From Rhyacophila brunnea (taxonomy: Eukaryota > Arthropoda > Insecta > Trichoptera > Rhyacophilidae), in contig JAGYXB010000440.1 of the NCBI GenBank assembly GCA_022495005.1, positions 1,736,001-1,800,000 on the forward strand: a stretch of DNA of 64,000 nucleotides. The letters are read 5' to 3'. Numbering within the stretch: position 1 is the stretch's first letter; the number at the start of each line of letters is the position of its first letter. Made by a program: the position numbers and the translations under genes. The notes under the pieces are model-generated. The model made no database searches, was not told the DNA's origin, and saw nothing but the letters and a program-made list of their open reading frames with translations. Below are positions 1 through 11,172 of the stretch, piece by piece.

Positions 1-1640
1 TGGGCGCCCAAATACGGGCCCCAAATTTATTATATTTATGGTGTATCTTTTTGGATTAAGGTTATCACTAACGTGATATTTGGATGAAACCTATTTTCAT
101 TTTCAAAATAGCAATGCAGTTATTTGTATTACTAAAGTTATATTCACATTATTTAGGGTATATTTATAAACATACATAATAGTTAGGAAAGTTATATTAC
201 ATATATGCATATAATTAGGAAGTGATGTTATAAGAACTCATTTTTATTTTCCGGCCTACATCCCATGTACTTCAATTTACATTTTCTACAATTTCCTTTT
301 CAGATAATTTTAAAATAATTTCGCCAATACGCATGATAAGAAGGATAAAAATTGCCAGTATCGCAAAAATATTGCTATTTGCTTTTTAGAAATTATATAA
401 TTATATAATTTTATAACATTAATGATGATAGGTACTTCTTTTATCAATAAAAATACTTTTATTTAAAATTTAGTATGCATGATAAAATAACGTTTCTATT
501 TTCAAAATGTTGCTAACCCTAACTTACGGATAACACTGATAACCTCAGACCGTGGACGTCAGAGCATAACTCTCGCTGCAGGGGTACATTTTCCTTCGCA
601 GAATTCTCTCCGTAAACATTGCCAATCATTATTTTTGCAATCTTTTAACAGTAAAGTTATAAGATAAAAATAACCCTTATTTATACATATATTTGTAGAA
701 TTGCTTAAATATTTTGTGAAGTCCATAACATAATATCCAAAAATGCATGGAGAACGAATGACATTTTCATCTAACAACATTTTATTTTCTGTCGGTAATA
801 TTTACGAAATTTAAACACAATAAATTATTTCGGATACGAAGTTTATTTCAAGATAGATGATTGAAATAGCATACATAAGCAATGTGTGGTATATAATATA
901 TTAAATTTATTTGTTGTATAAATGGAAGACAATACGTTGTTTTTGACATCTCATTCATCCCGTAGATTACACAAGAGAATGGAATATTAATTCATAAATC
1001 GATAGCTATAATCGCATTATTGTAAAGTTTCTAACATAATATTAATGTTATAAACGGGTTCCTTTTGAGTTTAAATAATTATAAAATGGTGAATGGAGAC
1101 ACCACTAAATTATTAATACAAATAACGATGATTGAAATCTGCGACTCGAAAAATGTCGTGATTAATTTGTTTGGTGACAACTTGTTTTTATCCTTATTCA
1201 AAGATGAGAATAATATTTTTTGTTTCTCTCCATTCGATTAATCATGAAAGCAAACATCATTAATTCACAGATATAAATTATTACAATTTAAATAATTACC
1301 ATATTCATACATAGATATCTAATTCATGATTTTTGCAGGTGAACCAAAAATAATTATGAATTCAATATTGTCATTGCAAATATTGGGTCAAAGCAAACAT
1401 ATATACTATGCTATATGCTATACAAAAAAATACTTTATTTTCTATAAGTATCATAAATCTTATTCGCCAAAGTTTAATAGAATCCTGCATCTTCATCTTC
1501 ATGCTCCTTCTTCTAAACAAGGCGTGGGGGAACCGAGTTAAATTACCACAAATTAGGAAAATATGTGAATTTTGTGGAAATTGAAGGCAAAAAAAATCAA
1601 TATCATCACATATGTGTATGTTTAAAATAGTATTTTATTT
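1..1640. other. AT-rich stretch, nothing recognised
   Basis: I see short AT-rich runs and small inverted words such as the ATTATATAATTATATAAT region near 390-410. The few open frames here are under 75 codons with no recognisable motif. No gene, repeat copy or RNA can be supported. Confidence 0.5.
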
Positions 1641-1659
1641 AATATATGTTTAACATATA

Positions 1660-2396
1660 AAATAATCGCAAGGTTTCTGAATGTGGAAGCGACAAAAATG
1701 CTACTGCCTTTATAGACAAGAATTTTTGACACTCGAAATTTAAAAACATCCAAGTTTCTATGATATGAATATGCCAGCATTATTTGGAGTCCTAATAGGT
1801 CCATCCACACAATTAACTTGGATCGAGTCCACAATAGATTTCTTAGATTTCTCTACTTAAGAACATACGGGTTCTTTCCTTATGATAATGACAATAAAAT
1901 GAATTTCCCGACTCGTTTTCTTCTGGGTATGCTATCAATGCAATCCCTGTCTACCCGAAGAGTGATTGTTCTTTTAAAGCATTTCTTTTTACTTCTTCGT
2001 GGGTTCATTTACAATCCGTATATACTGGCAAATATTAATTTTCATGTTCCCACCAATATGCACGGTCTTCAAGATACCTCGTCGCAGGACAGATGTTATG
2101 TTTCATGATGCTGTGTATCGCGCAATTAGCTTATTTGATGGCATCATAAAGGTTGATTTGTTTTTTATTAACTATATAATGTTTGTGGACGTATTAAATA
2201 GGTTTAATTTATAATTGTATATAATATGTATTATCATATTTCTTTAATATTTACACATGCTGTCTTTTCCACTTTCTTGTTATATTAGTTGTTATTTGTA
2301 ATTAAGATATTTTTATATATTTGTATTTGTTATGTATTTTGGTGCATTGGCCAAGCATTGTAATGCCGTAATGCTCTTTTTATAAATAAATAAAAG
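1660..2396 (+). mobile_element. 5'-truncated LINE (CR1/Jockey-like), 3' part
   Basis: The last part of a non-LTR retrotransposon: the reverse-transcriptase C-terminal region followed by about 180 bp of AT-rich 3' UTR. It ends in an AATAAATAAAA tail near 2381-2394. The left edge is uncertain because the reading frame has decayed. No target-site duplication could be recognised. The neighbouring DNA is anonymous AT-rich sequence. Confidence 0.6.
1740..2214 (+). pseudogene. LINE reverse transcriptase C-terminus, frameshifted
   Basis: Broken remnant of the polyprotein of a CR1/Jockey-type LINE, which copied itself through an RNA intermediate. Two frames are needed. Before about 2058 the translation shows EYASIIWSPN, then RVHNRFLRFLYLR, which is the family's conserved 'LEYAS-iWsP ... 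l-RvQ-rFLR' block, and a later FHVPTN. After a +1 shift it reads FKIPRRRTDVMFHDAV and ends at the stop near 2214, matching the usual 'fr-P-RRT-lf--s---R---lyN' end. A stop lies just upstream of the EYAS block. The intact enzyme would be many hundreds of residues longer. Assignment to a LINE is firm; the exact clade is an inference. Confidence 0.65.
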
Positions 2397-2409
2397 ATAT
2401 CAATGTTTT

Positions 2410-4285
2410 TCTAAAATAAAACAGCACAATGTTTCAAAAACTTGACGTGGTGCTATTTTTAAATTAGCCCTTCAATCATTTTGATTAAACTTGCATGTGT
2501 GCTTTTCTTAACCCTTAGAATGCTACGCAACGATATATCGTTGTTTTTGATATTGGCCAGAAATGCTAACAACGATCGTCGTTTTGCTTTTGATGCCTGA
2601 AATGTTAAGTTAATTTGGGAACATACTACTGCACCAGTGGTACGAAACATTGTTTATCTATTTAGTTTTATTGTTGTGTAATATAACCCGATTCATATAT
2701 GTTTTGTGACTGGGTAAGTTTAGAACTTATAACTATTTTGCATCATGGCATCACCCTTTTTACAATAAAAACAATTCCAAATACAAATTTCAGTTTACCG
2801 TATAAAAATTTGTTTACAGTCAAATTCTTGGTGGAAGGACAATGTTTTATTTTATTTTATGCATTTGAAATACTGGGAAAGACTTTTACTCAACTCAATG
2901 TTTAAAGTAGAGTGGATTTGTGCTATATAAAAACAGTTACATTTATAAAAAAATAATGAAATAAAATCATTTGCAATACATATTTTAAATGCTCCAATAA
3001 ACAAACACCATGAAGACACAAATCACGCATATTGTACGCGATCTTTTAACGAGGCCACCATGCAACATTTTTCTTTTCAGTCGGGTAGTTTCCTAATTCC
3101 ACTACTTTGTATTATCCCTCGTGTGGCATAACCGATTGTTTCCAATAACTGATAAAAATCAAAACTCTGTGCGCGGATCGTGCATTTTGCTCGCTCTCGC
3201 GATCGCCCGTGTGATAGAGCGAGAAAGAGATATGTCAATTACTTGCCTCGTTATCTATTCAAAATGGTAAATTAATTACGAAACGTGTTTTCATAATATT
3301 CCGATTTCGCAGAATCAATTAGAGTGGTAAGGAGTCTAAAAATAATACAATACTTTAATTTATCAACAATTATTGGTAGCATTCCTCGACCGGATTTTGC
3401 ACAACATCGTAGCAGCCAATACTGCATGACGTGCAGCTTTTATTAATTGAGGGTTCTAGAAACAAAAAATGCAGTTTTAATTTTTGAAATATGTATTATT
3501 TCTCTGTCAGAGGATTTCTAAAAAAGTATTCTAAAATGTTATTTTAGAAACAACATTTAAATATAATTTTCTTCAGAAATCATACATAATAATATAAGAA
3601 AGATAAAATACATTTTTAATGACCCGCCAATATTTTACGACAATGGAAACCGCCGCTTTTGCTTCTAATATCTAAGCCCTTCAATTCTAGATCTTTTAAG
3701 AAATTTGTTCTTCATTTGAGAATATTTTAGTTTATTTTTAAACCAGCTAATATCATTATAAATTTTGAATTAATACTCAAAAACGTTGTCGGCCCCTGTT
3801 ATGGGTACATATACGAACCACTGATGACCATTCATCAGCCACAAAAATCGTAGTCTATAGTCCCCTCGCATTTTTGTATGTGTTTGATCGCAAATCGGTA
3901 CTAATATTATTTAAATTAGTGATACTAAATTTACAAAAAATTTGTGAAAACATTCCAAACAACATTTATTCCGGAACAAAAACAATGATAAGAACTACGA
4001 CTTGTTTGAATTTGGTAGATATACTAGAAATATTTATTTAACCACCAAATTATAATAAAACTATTTTTTTTACACAACAAATAAGGCACATGATTTGAGA
4101 ATGTAACATTATACATATAAATATTGAACATACATAATTTGAAAACATCTCATGCGTATACCTATATACACACTAGAAAAATCTTTTTGTAGAAAAAATA
4201 CGTCACCCGACGGAACTTGAACATGTATCCGCTGGATTCGCGCCGCCAGAGTGTTTTTTTCAATTATTAAGCTACGGGCATCCTA
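2410..4285. other. AT-rich stretch with one GC-rich hairpin
   Basis: No gene is supported. The only structure I see is a hairpin at 3190-3223, with CTCGCTCT pairing with AGAGCGAG around a GC-rich loop. There is also a short palindrome, CAACGATATATCGTTG, near 2527-2542, next to a CTTAACCCTTAG word that resembles a piggyBac-type end but has no partner. Confidence 0.4.
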
Positions 4286-4289
4286 CTTT

Positions 4290-4450
4290 GTTTTTTTCGA
4301 CCATGTCTGAACCTAATAAAATCATATGGGCATCCATAGAGTGAAGGTTTGTATTAACAGATTGTTATTTGTTTTCCTACGAGAAAAGGATGTCAGCCAC
4401 TTGCTCAACCTATTGGGTTCATACTCTGACAATGTTCACCAAATTATAGT
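4290..4450 (+). repeat. Dispersed repeat N, copy 1
   Basis: About 100-150 bp similar to a stretch near 29385-29490. Both share GGGCATCCA, an A/C-GTGAAGGTT/GTGGAGGTT word, a TTAACA-AGATT run and CACTTGCTCAA. No coding potential or end structure is visible. It may be an outer fragment of a larger element. Confidence 0.4.
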
Positions 4451-4492
4451 TAGAAGCTTGCTGATCCAATATGGCGTCGGATTGGCGGACTC

Positions 4493-4811
4493 ATCGTGGC
4501 CCCCACATCCTGAAGTCAGCTCACAGGCCAGAATCTTTGGCAGGCCTCCTACCTATCACTTATGTCAAATTCAGTGTGACGATGTATAGTAGCATTTTCC
4601 AAATGATGTTCAAGGTGAAATTAAGGGTATTCAGTGTATCGATACATAATATTTAAAACGTTAACATCCCTGATTAGCGCCACAGGGGACTTTTTTTACA
4701 ATTGTAGAATAATTGTGATGTACCTATATTTATCTCACTTATCAGGTCGATCTGCCACGCGGGCCCCCGCTGTAGTCCTGTTAGCCCCCCCCCCCCCTTT
4801 GTGGGGCCATG
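4493..4811 (+). mobile_element. MITE family C, copy 1 (hAT-like)
   Basis: Non-autonomous element of about 320 bp. It begins with GTGGCCCCCACATCCTGAAG and ends with a run of C, TTTGTGGGGCCATG. Its internal words (CAGTGTGACG, a TAGCATTTTCCA block, ATTTATCTCACTTATCAGGTCGA) recur in the copies at 12445-12859, 36856-38028 and 42578-42977. Flanking octamers are only loosely alike (GACTCATC and GACCCAGA), so this copy is probably old. The clean 8-bp duplications at the other copies support a hAT-type mechanism. Confidence 0.6.
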
Positions 4812-4879
4812 GACCCAGAGTTCGCGCAACATTTCAATACTCCAAGAATATTACCCTATTCGTAGTACCAACGTAGCTC

Positions 4880-5990
4880 ACACAACGAAGCATTTATGAA
4901 TATAACCACGTGTCCCGCTGAATTACAATCTATTGAATTACTTCCAATGACACAGGCTCAAGTTGTTTTCGAGGAACATTTATTTATTTTCACAATAGCT
5001 GCGTCGAATGTAGGGCACCGTACGTACGCAGATTATCCAATAAATTGCTCACTTATCATCTGGTAGTATCCGCCCGGAGTACCAACTTCCCGATAGTGTC
5101 TGGAATAAAATTGTCACTCAATCTTTGGAGTGACAGGAAAATTGGTGGGGTTATATCTATCCAACACATAGGTCTGAGTGCCGTAATAGCACACGAAAAA
5201 ATGACATCTCAGATGTCGAAATCTCTGAGAGATCCAGTGCTGCCAACTACCATTCACAAAAATATGCCAGATGGAGCAGGAAAATAAACTAGATGGCAGA
5301 AAAAAATGCTAGATTTTCTCAAAATTAATAAAAATATCTATAAAATAGCATTTCAAAAAAATATGTTATAATTACTAACATTGTTTTTACCAGAAGAAAT
5401 ATTGAAGAAGATTGTTTCACTACTAATAATAAATAAGTAAACATACAACTAGAAAGTATTGCAGTTACGAAATATGGTCATCACTCATCAGTCATCATAC
5501 ATACATATCGACTGTAGAAAAAAAAGGAAGTAACCCTCAGTTTTTCAAAATAGGTTTTATCAGATAATAACGTTATTCAAGACTAAATATACGTTGCGTC
5601 CAAAGAGTGTAAGCTGAAAATGCTAATATGTTATCTAAATTTAGCTGGCAATTTCAAAAAAGGAAGTGAAGTGGAAAAAACGACTTAACCATCATTTTTG
5701 TTGGTTTTTCTTTAATTAAATAAATAATTAATAACATATTAGAAATTTAAATTATGTATAATAATTAATAATATGTATAATAAATAATAATATAACTTAT
5801 GCACTTTAAGGTTGTGTGTATTTTGTATTTTAACTTTGACCGAAACAATATACACACTTACAATTGTTGTTACAAACAATATACATACTTCTACAGTCGA
5901 TATATATATTATATTAATACTTGACATTTGCGTAGAGAAACAGTTATGAAACAATCAAACACCCAGGCGTTGAGAAAATCACATGCATAG
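4880..5990. other. No recognised feature
   Basis: Low-complexity AT-rich DNA. At 5230-5340 a 'CAGTGCTGCCAACTA ... AGATGGCAG ... GCTAGATTTT' stretch loosely resembles 8610-8710 and 34150-34290. The match is too weak to call a family. Confidence 0.35.
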
Positions 5991-5995
5991 CATTT

Positions 5996-6085
5996 AAATT
6001 TATTGTGACATCACCGGATCGAACCCGAAGCCCCTGGATGAACGGCCAGCGCCTTACGCACGTCCTAGTGCGGTACGAGGGTCGC
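5996..6085 (-). other. tRNA-like relic or tRNA-derived SINE head
   Basis: On the minus strand there is a B-box-like GGGTTCGATCC (6016-6026). Upstream of it GCGTAAGGCGCTGG could be a D-arm/A-box region, and CTGG/CCAG could pair as an anticodon stem. The acceptor stem does not close and no downstream SINE body is clear, so it is not called a functional tRNA gene. Confidence 0.4.
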
Positions 6086-6268
6086 TTTATGTTATTGGTA
6101 AGATATTATTATACTGTACGAAAAGCCAGCACGTTGATCTTCAAGCAAATCTGGTGTAATATACCGTGTCCGGAAACTGGTACGTATGCAGTTCGCCGTA
6201 TCACACTTCACCGTGAAATGTTGGATCGGAGATATACGGCCGTATATTAAAGACCATCCAACCTATTT

Positions 6269-7084
6269 TTTTTTTATTTTTTTATTTTTTATCTAGATGC
6301 CTTCATGGATACCTCGCATTTACTATCGAGGTTTCTTAAGGACTTTGGCACGCAAACTACTCTACTTGATGCTAGTCAAATGATAATTGTGCCGGCTGAG
6401 AGAATATGCCTTATTGAAAACTGTTCTTCTACCCGCATCGGGTATTGCTAATTTAAATTCGGCCAGGGCCTATGAAACCGCCTTGCAAAAACCCTGGAAA
6501 ATTCTTAGTAGCGCAAGGCGGAGGTGATTCTGATGAATATTTTGTCGTATTCATTGGGAACTGAGGACTGCAATTTGTAGTCGAGTTTTTTCCCCGTGGT
6601 AAAAGAAATGTCGCATAGGACTGATATTTTGAGCATATACTTATCCTATCTTATATGATTGCAGTCACTGGATCTGAAAGGCATGAATCGTCTTTACATG
6701 TCACCATTTATTATTTTTATTCTTTTTATTACATCAATACAGAAATTAAAAAGTGCATCTCTTCCGGCCTCGTTTGCCATGGTCCCCGGAAGGTCTCGAA
6801 TGTCCGCATCTGCCATCTGTAATAAAAAGTTCAGGTTGTGCCGCTCCTTGCTAAAGATTTGACAATCTAGGAGTAAATGTAGGACGTCCTGGTCGCTTCC
6901 GTCGTCGCATGGACACTTTCCATCAGATGTTATTTTAAACCGGTGCAGGTATGCTCGCATGACTCCGTGACCTGTAAGAATCTGAGTCATCTCAAAACAC
7001 AGCCCCTTATGCACCCTGACGTCTCGTGCTGCTAAAATTGAAGGTAAAAACTTTCGGGTCAACTCCCCTGTCGATGAGTTTATG
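6269..7084 (-). mobile_element. 5'-truncated LINE with 15-bp target-site duplication
   Basis: A minus-strand non-LTR element inserted into family G. The 15-mer CCATCCAACCTATTT occurs at both edges (6254-6268 and 7085-7099). The left edge is followed by a T-rich run, which is the element's poly(A) read on the other strand. Only the 3' end is present: a coding relic (6694-7084) plus about 400 bp of 3' UTR. Uninterrupted G copies elsewhere show a single copy of the target, so the insertion is well supported. Confidence 0.8.
6694..7084 (-). pseudogene. LINE ORF2 C-terminal end with CCHC-like motif
   Basis: The C-terminus of a non-LTR retrotransposon polyprotein. It includes RKFLPSILAARDV, then LTGHGVMRAYLHRF and a zinc-binding-like segment in which CPC is followed after eight residues by VLHLLLDC (C-x-C-x9-H-x4-C). 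That order (GHG, AYLHRF, CPC...H....C) is typical of the tail of R1, Jockey and I-type elements after the RNase H-like region. The frame is open from the truncation point to its stop, so little decay has happened since insertion. The first codons of the longer open frame (7085-7128) are target sequence, not LINE. The exact clade is not determined. Confidence 0.75.
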
Positions 7085-7429
7085 CCATCCAACCTATTTG
7101 GGTCGTATAGTACTGACATAAAATTCATGTCTAAATAAAATACGGTTCTTGTCAGTTTACACTTTACAGGAAGCCAGCAGCAAACAAATTTTGAAAATAG
7201 CCGTATACATTCATGAATATACTGGATTATTTGTTAGGTTAGGTTAGGTTTTCATTCTTGAATTCATGAATTTTGCCAACATCAGCTATGAAAATTGAAT
7301 TAATATTCATATTGAATCCAATTAAATTGGAGACCGTATAGTATACAGTAATCTCTTTCCGATAGAAAACTCACGGCGAACTGTGCCACGGTGAAATGTT
7401 TTACCTACAATTTACATCTAATATTCTAG

Positions 7430-8815
7430 GTTTTTTATGGGAAGTTTTAAGCTATGTGGAGTGCCGATAAACAATGTAATAAGCCATACGTGTGCACATC
7501 TATGCATGATACATCTAAGGTCTAAGTCTACCCAAATAGCTGTAAAACTATTAAATACCCAAATGAGTGATTTGAGAAGATATTGTTTCATTTAAATATA
7601 TAATAATATGTACGATGTCCATTTTGCCGCTGTTTTAACCGATTCAAAACGTTTTAATTCGATTTTCTCACTGGCCATAATATCACATCTATGCACTAAT
7701 CGTAGAATGCAGTTAATTGATAAAATAATTTATTGCAAGAGTCGCACGGGATTTATACGAAATTTATACACTTATTAAAAAAAACACTTGTAGGTACTTC
7801 ATTTATTTTGATTTATCATTTCAAAATTTAGCGATTAAATTAATGAAAAATATAAAATCATAACAAATGAATGTCTTTTCTAAAGAGATCTCTTCGAAAT
7901 ATTTTATTTATGTAAATATAATACACACGGCAGGTTTTAATTTATAATTTTACCATAATCTAAATTAAACCATTCTTCAACAAATTACAAACGGATTTCT
8001 TTATCTGAAATTAAATTTCTTTAGAAATTTCAAATACGTCTCGGAAAAGACAGCTCTCACGAAATAAAACTTTCGAGAGCTCGTTACCGTAAGCCTGTTG
8101 AAAAATTCCTGAATTTGTTATTCAGAAAAAAAAGTAAAAAAGTAATTGAAATTCAAATTGAAAACGGAGCTTCGGGCACACTCGGTACAAGATATCTATG
8201 ACTACTTTAGGATTATAATATAAGTATTATTATTGTCTCTGGTTTATTTAAGCCTAATACGGAAGTGATTAACTGATTATTATATCTATATTATTTTAAA
8301 CCGTAATGAATCCCTACGTTTTAATAGAACAAAAGGTAGTATTAAGTGCTTCTACCTGTACAAATGTACACATAAGTCATTAGTGGTGATTATGGCACTG
8401 GAAAACATTTATTTTGCACTTACCTGCTTCGAGCTGCAGGTGAGCATCATTATAATCATTGTCTAGTGGTCATAATCGCTATTGTTATTAAGATACCTAC
8501 CTACCATTAAGTGAAACCAGTATGTGCAGTATGATTGTTTCTTGACCAGCAGAAGTAGGTAACCAATTATTGTGTTTAAGTATGTATGTAAGCAGGGCAA
8601 AATATCAGAGGGCAGCGTTGCCAATTTCGAGTTTTTCTTGTCAGATCTAGCATTTTTGAAAAACTTGCAAAAATCGCATCTAGCGTATACAGTAAAATCT
8701 AGCGTTTTACACGAAATAAAAAATCTTTTGAATGTATAGATTTAATTGGAAATTAATATTCGATTATTCAATTTTTATCGGGTTTATTTGTTTAAGTGCC
8801 CTTAAAATTAGTCAG
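7430..8815. other. No gene; one small hairpin
   Basis: AT-rich DNA. A hairpin at 8052-8082 has AGCTCTC(A)CGAAA facing TTTCGAGAGCT across a short loop. A tract at 8610-8710 repeats TCTAGC words (AGATCTAGC, GCATCTAGCG, AATCTAGCG) and starts with GCAGCGTTGCCAATTT, which may be a decayed element end. Confidence 0.35.
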
Positions 8816-8822
8816 TGCATCG

Positions 8823-9917
8823 AAGTGGCGAAGGGTGGAAATTGGCTGTTAGGAATATATCTACATAAATAACGCATACTAAACATTGTCAGTCAGACGT
8901 ATTTGTTTTCATTAAAGTAAGACTACGATGTATAGATAGTGTGTTAGTTTTTAAAATGCAATTAAACCCTGCTTAATCCAAGCTATAGTATTAATTGAGT
9001 TACCATTTACTTGGTAGAATTCCATTTTACAAGAAATAAATTACCAAGTCTTGATACAACCATTTCTTCATGGTGTTACAACCGAAAAAGCTATCGACAA
9101 AAACTTTTTTTTAAACCTGTAGAATTGAATATTATTTATATTTTAATTTCTTGCAAGGTATAGTAGATAATAGTCTTCTTAGTAAAAATATTCTTTATTT
9201 ATAAAACATTTAAAATTATCCCATTAAACCATACATCATTTTAGAGATTTTATATCGATACATACATAGGTAGGTACAATGAATTTAAAAAAAACTATCC
9301 AACACCATCTGTAATTTCTTTTATTTTGTTAACTGTCAATTCATGGTGGAACTGCATTGTATTGTTGTTTTAATTTAATAAAACGCATTTTTTGTAGTAT
9401 TTATTCCACTTTTAATCAATAGATTAGGACCGCCACAGAGGGACATTTTCAACTGAAAACTTGAAAATGTCCCTCTGTGGCGGACGAAACCGGTCATAAT
9501 CTATTGATTAAAAGTGGAATAAGTAGGTACTACAAAAAAATGCGTTTTATTAAATTAAAACAACAATACCATCAGTAATATCATATTATGTATTCTTAAT
9601 TCAACAAAAACAAATAAGTACTTATGACTAAAAAAGTGTGCACTATTTTTGTTGGATCGCTTCTATACCATACCAGCTAAATTACATATTATGTTTTGGT
9701 TTAGACAAGGTTCTATCTATAATATGAAACAAAAACCACCGGAATAAAAAGATAAATTTGGTAATTACAAATATAATCATATCGTACACTTTCTATAAAC
9801 TAATAAACATTATCTGCAATTTTAAGTTTTAGTTCAATGAAAACAAATACGTATGACGAACAAAGTTAAGTGTATTTATATTGAATCTTAACAGCCTACC
9901 TCCACCCTTCGCCACCG
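8823..9917. mobile_element. hAT-type MITE family A, copy 1, exact 8-bp TSD
   Basis: Ends are AAGTGGCGAAGGGTGGA on the left and the reverse complement of CGGTGGCGAAGGGTGGA on the right; the family consensus begins CAGTGGCG. The octamer GTGCATCG flanks both sides (8815-8822 and 9918-9925). An 8-bp duplication and a CAGTG start are hAT hallmarks. Subterminal regions are also partly inverted (GTCAGTCAGACGTATTTG on the left; AAACAAATACGTATGAC on the right). There is no transposase frame, so it must depend on an autonomous relative. A separate insertion sits at 9316-9567. Confidence 0.85.
9316..9567. mobile_element. Penelope-like inverted fragment pair (family P), copy 1
   Basis: This lies inside family A and is flanked by a near-identical 12-mer (ACCATCTGTAAT at 9304-9315, ACCATCAGTAAT at 9568-9579). 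The insert is nearly palindromic: about 9361-9452 pairs with 9461-9567 around an 8-base loop. Each arm reads AAAACGCATTTTTTG, CCACTTTTAATCAATAGATT and GTCCCTCTGTGGCGG. The right arm has GGACGAAACCGGTC, like the 3' core of a hammerhead ribozyme. The left arm lacks about 10 bases at that point. Inverted partial copies, a variable-length TSD and such a core are known for Penelope-like elements; assignment to them is inference. Confidence 0.5.
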
Positions 9918-9925
9918 GTGCATCG

Positions 9926-10745
9926 GACAACTACGTCACTAACCGCGCCATTTGGTATAGTCCAAATTGTTTGCTTAGAAACCTACCTACTCGTATTGAC
10001 AAAATAATATAAAATTACTCTGAAACTGATTGATGTTTATATTATGTTTAGAAACATGTAAATTGTAAATGTTTACAAATTATTACTTCCATCGAAGTGT
10101 ACATAGGTAAACAGAGATATTCCCTGCATACATTAGTCGTATTAGTGTGTAACTGAGATAGAATCTGTGTGGCTTATGTCTTATGTATGAGTTCCCAGTA
10201 GAAAAAGTAGATAGTGTTTGTTTTAAATTGTTGGAATGCGCCCGCGCAGTCGCTCGTACTCTGACTAATTTTCCATTCAAATGCTAATGCCACCTTGACA
10301 GAGATTATACAAACTCAACATACCAACAGTAAACTCCTGAAAAAATAACTATCAAGTTAAACGTTAAACCAACCGAAATCGATGACGAAATTGATAAAGT
10401 CATGCAATCATTATAATGCGGGAGACGTTGTTTGTATATTTGAAACGTTTTTTATGCTGGACACGCGAAATACCCCAATAAAACTACATAGTAGTGTGCA
10501 TAGAAATGTGTTTCATTGTCTTTCGTATCTGAACAATTGGCTGCACGAATTGATTCACCCATACCCACTTTATAAAACAATAATTTGGGTTATCGTTATA
10601 GTCGCCATAGAGATGACCGATGGTATTTGCTTTGTATGCAAAATTATAAGCATTTTATTTAATTGTCAAACATTGGACTAAATTTAATATTTCATAAAGA
10701 TAAACTTTAAAATCGTCATTGTCACCATGAGCCGGGGTCGCTCAT
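9926..10745. other. No gene recognised
   Basis: A 99-codon open frame at 10382-10681 has no motif I recognise and no supporting context. I treat it as chance. The rest is AT-rich DNA. Confidence 0.35.
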
Positions 10746-10749
10746 AGCT

Positions 10750-11172
10750 GATAATAGTCAAAAAATACTCGTCTTTTTATAAAATATCTAAAATTATGCA
10801 ATTAAATTATACATAACTTTGAATATTTTATAGATAGAATAATATTATATATATTTATACATAAACTATTATACTTTGGTTTAGGCAGAGCTTAATGAAT
10901 ACACGAACAATATGACGTAAATATTATGTATTCTTAATCCAACGAAAACAAATAAGTATGAATGAAAAAGTTTGCACAATTTTGTCGTATCGCCCAAAAT
11001 CCAAAACTATTGTGGTTTCATTTAGGCAGGGTTTAATTATTTTTTTTAAAACTAACCAATACCATCTGTAAATAGTTGTAGATACAATAAAAACAAATAC
11101 GTATGACTAAGAAAGTTTAATGTGCACTATTTATGGCGGATCTTAAAAGCCTACTTCCACCCTTTGCTACTG
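10750..11172 (-). mobile_element. Family A fragment, copy 2 (one end only)
   Basis: Similar to copy 7 (49911-50491) over its right part, with AGGCAGGGTTTAATT, ACCAATACCATCTGT and a GTGCACTATTTATGGCGGATC block. It ends at ...CCACCCTTTGCTACTG. The matching left terminus is missing, so the copy is truncated on that side and no TSD can be read. Confidence 0.6.

Larger units (their letters stand above)
6158..7425 (+). repeat. Family G repeat, copy 1, split by a LINE
   Basis: This family carries a short TTAGG array. Left part to 6268: CCGTGTCCGGAAAC, a CAGTTCGCCGTATCAC word and a GTATATTAAAGACCATCC join. Right part from 7085: ACGGTTCTTGTC, GAAAATAGCCGTATAC, then GTTAGGTTAGGTTAGGTT at 7234-7251, and a tail GGCGAACTGTGCCACGGTG ending in TTTACATCTAA. 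The outer parts hold GTTCGCCG and CGGCGAAC in opposite orientation, suggesting imperfect terminal inverted repeats. A LINE occupies 6269-7084. Similar copies lie at 16544-17385, 20262-20668, 28205-28460 and 62753-63038. Confidence 0.65.

Noticed and set aside
2520..2545. piggyBac-type end (CTTAACCCTTAGAATGC) beside a CAACGATATATCGTTG palindrome
   Set aside because: No matching inverted end within reach. A single end is not enough.
7085..7128. First 15 codons of the 144-codon minus frame at 6694-7128
   Set aside because: They are family G target sequence joined in frame to the LINE at its 5' truncation point.
10382..10681. 99-codon plus frame
   Set aside because: No motif, no repeat relationship and no sign of splicing. 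This length is expected by chance several times in 64 kb.
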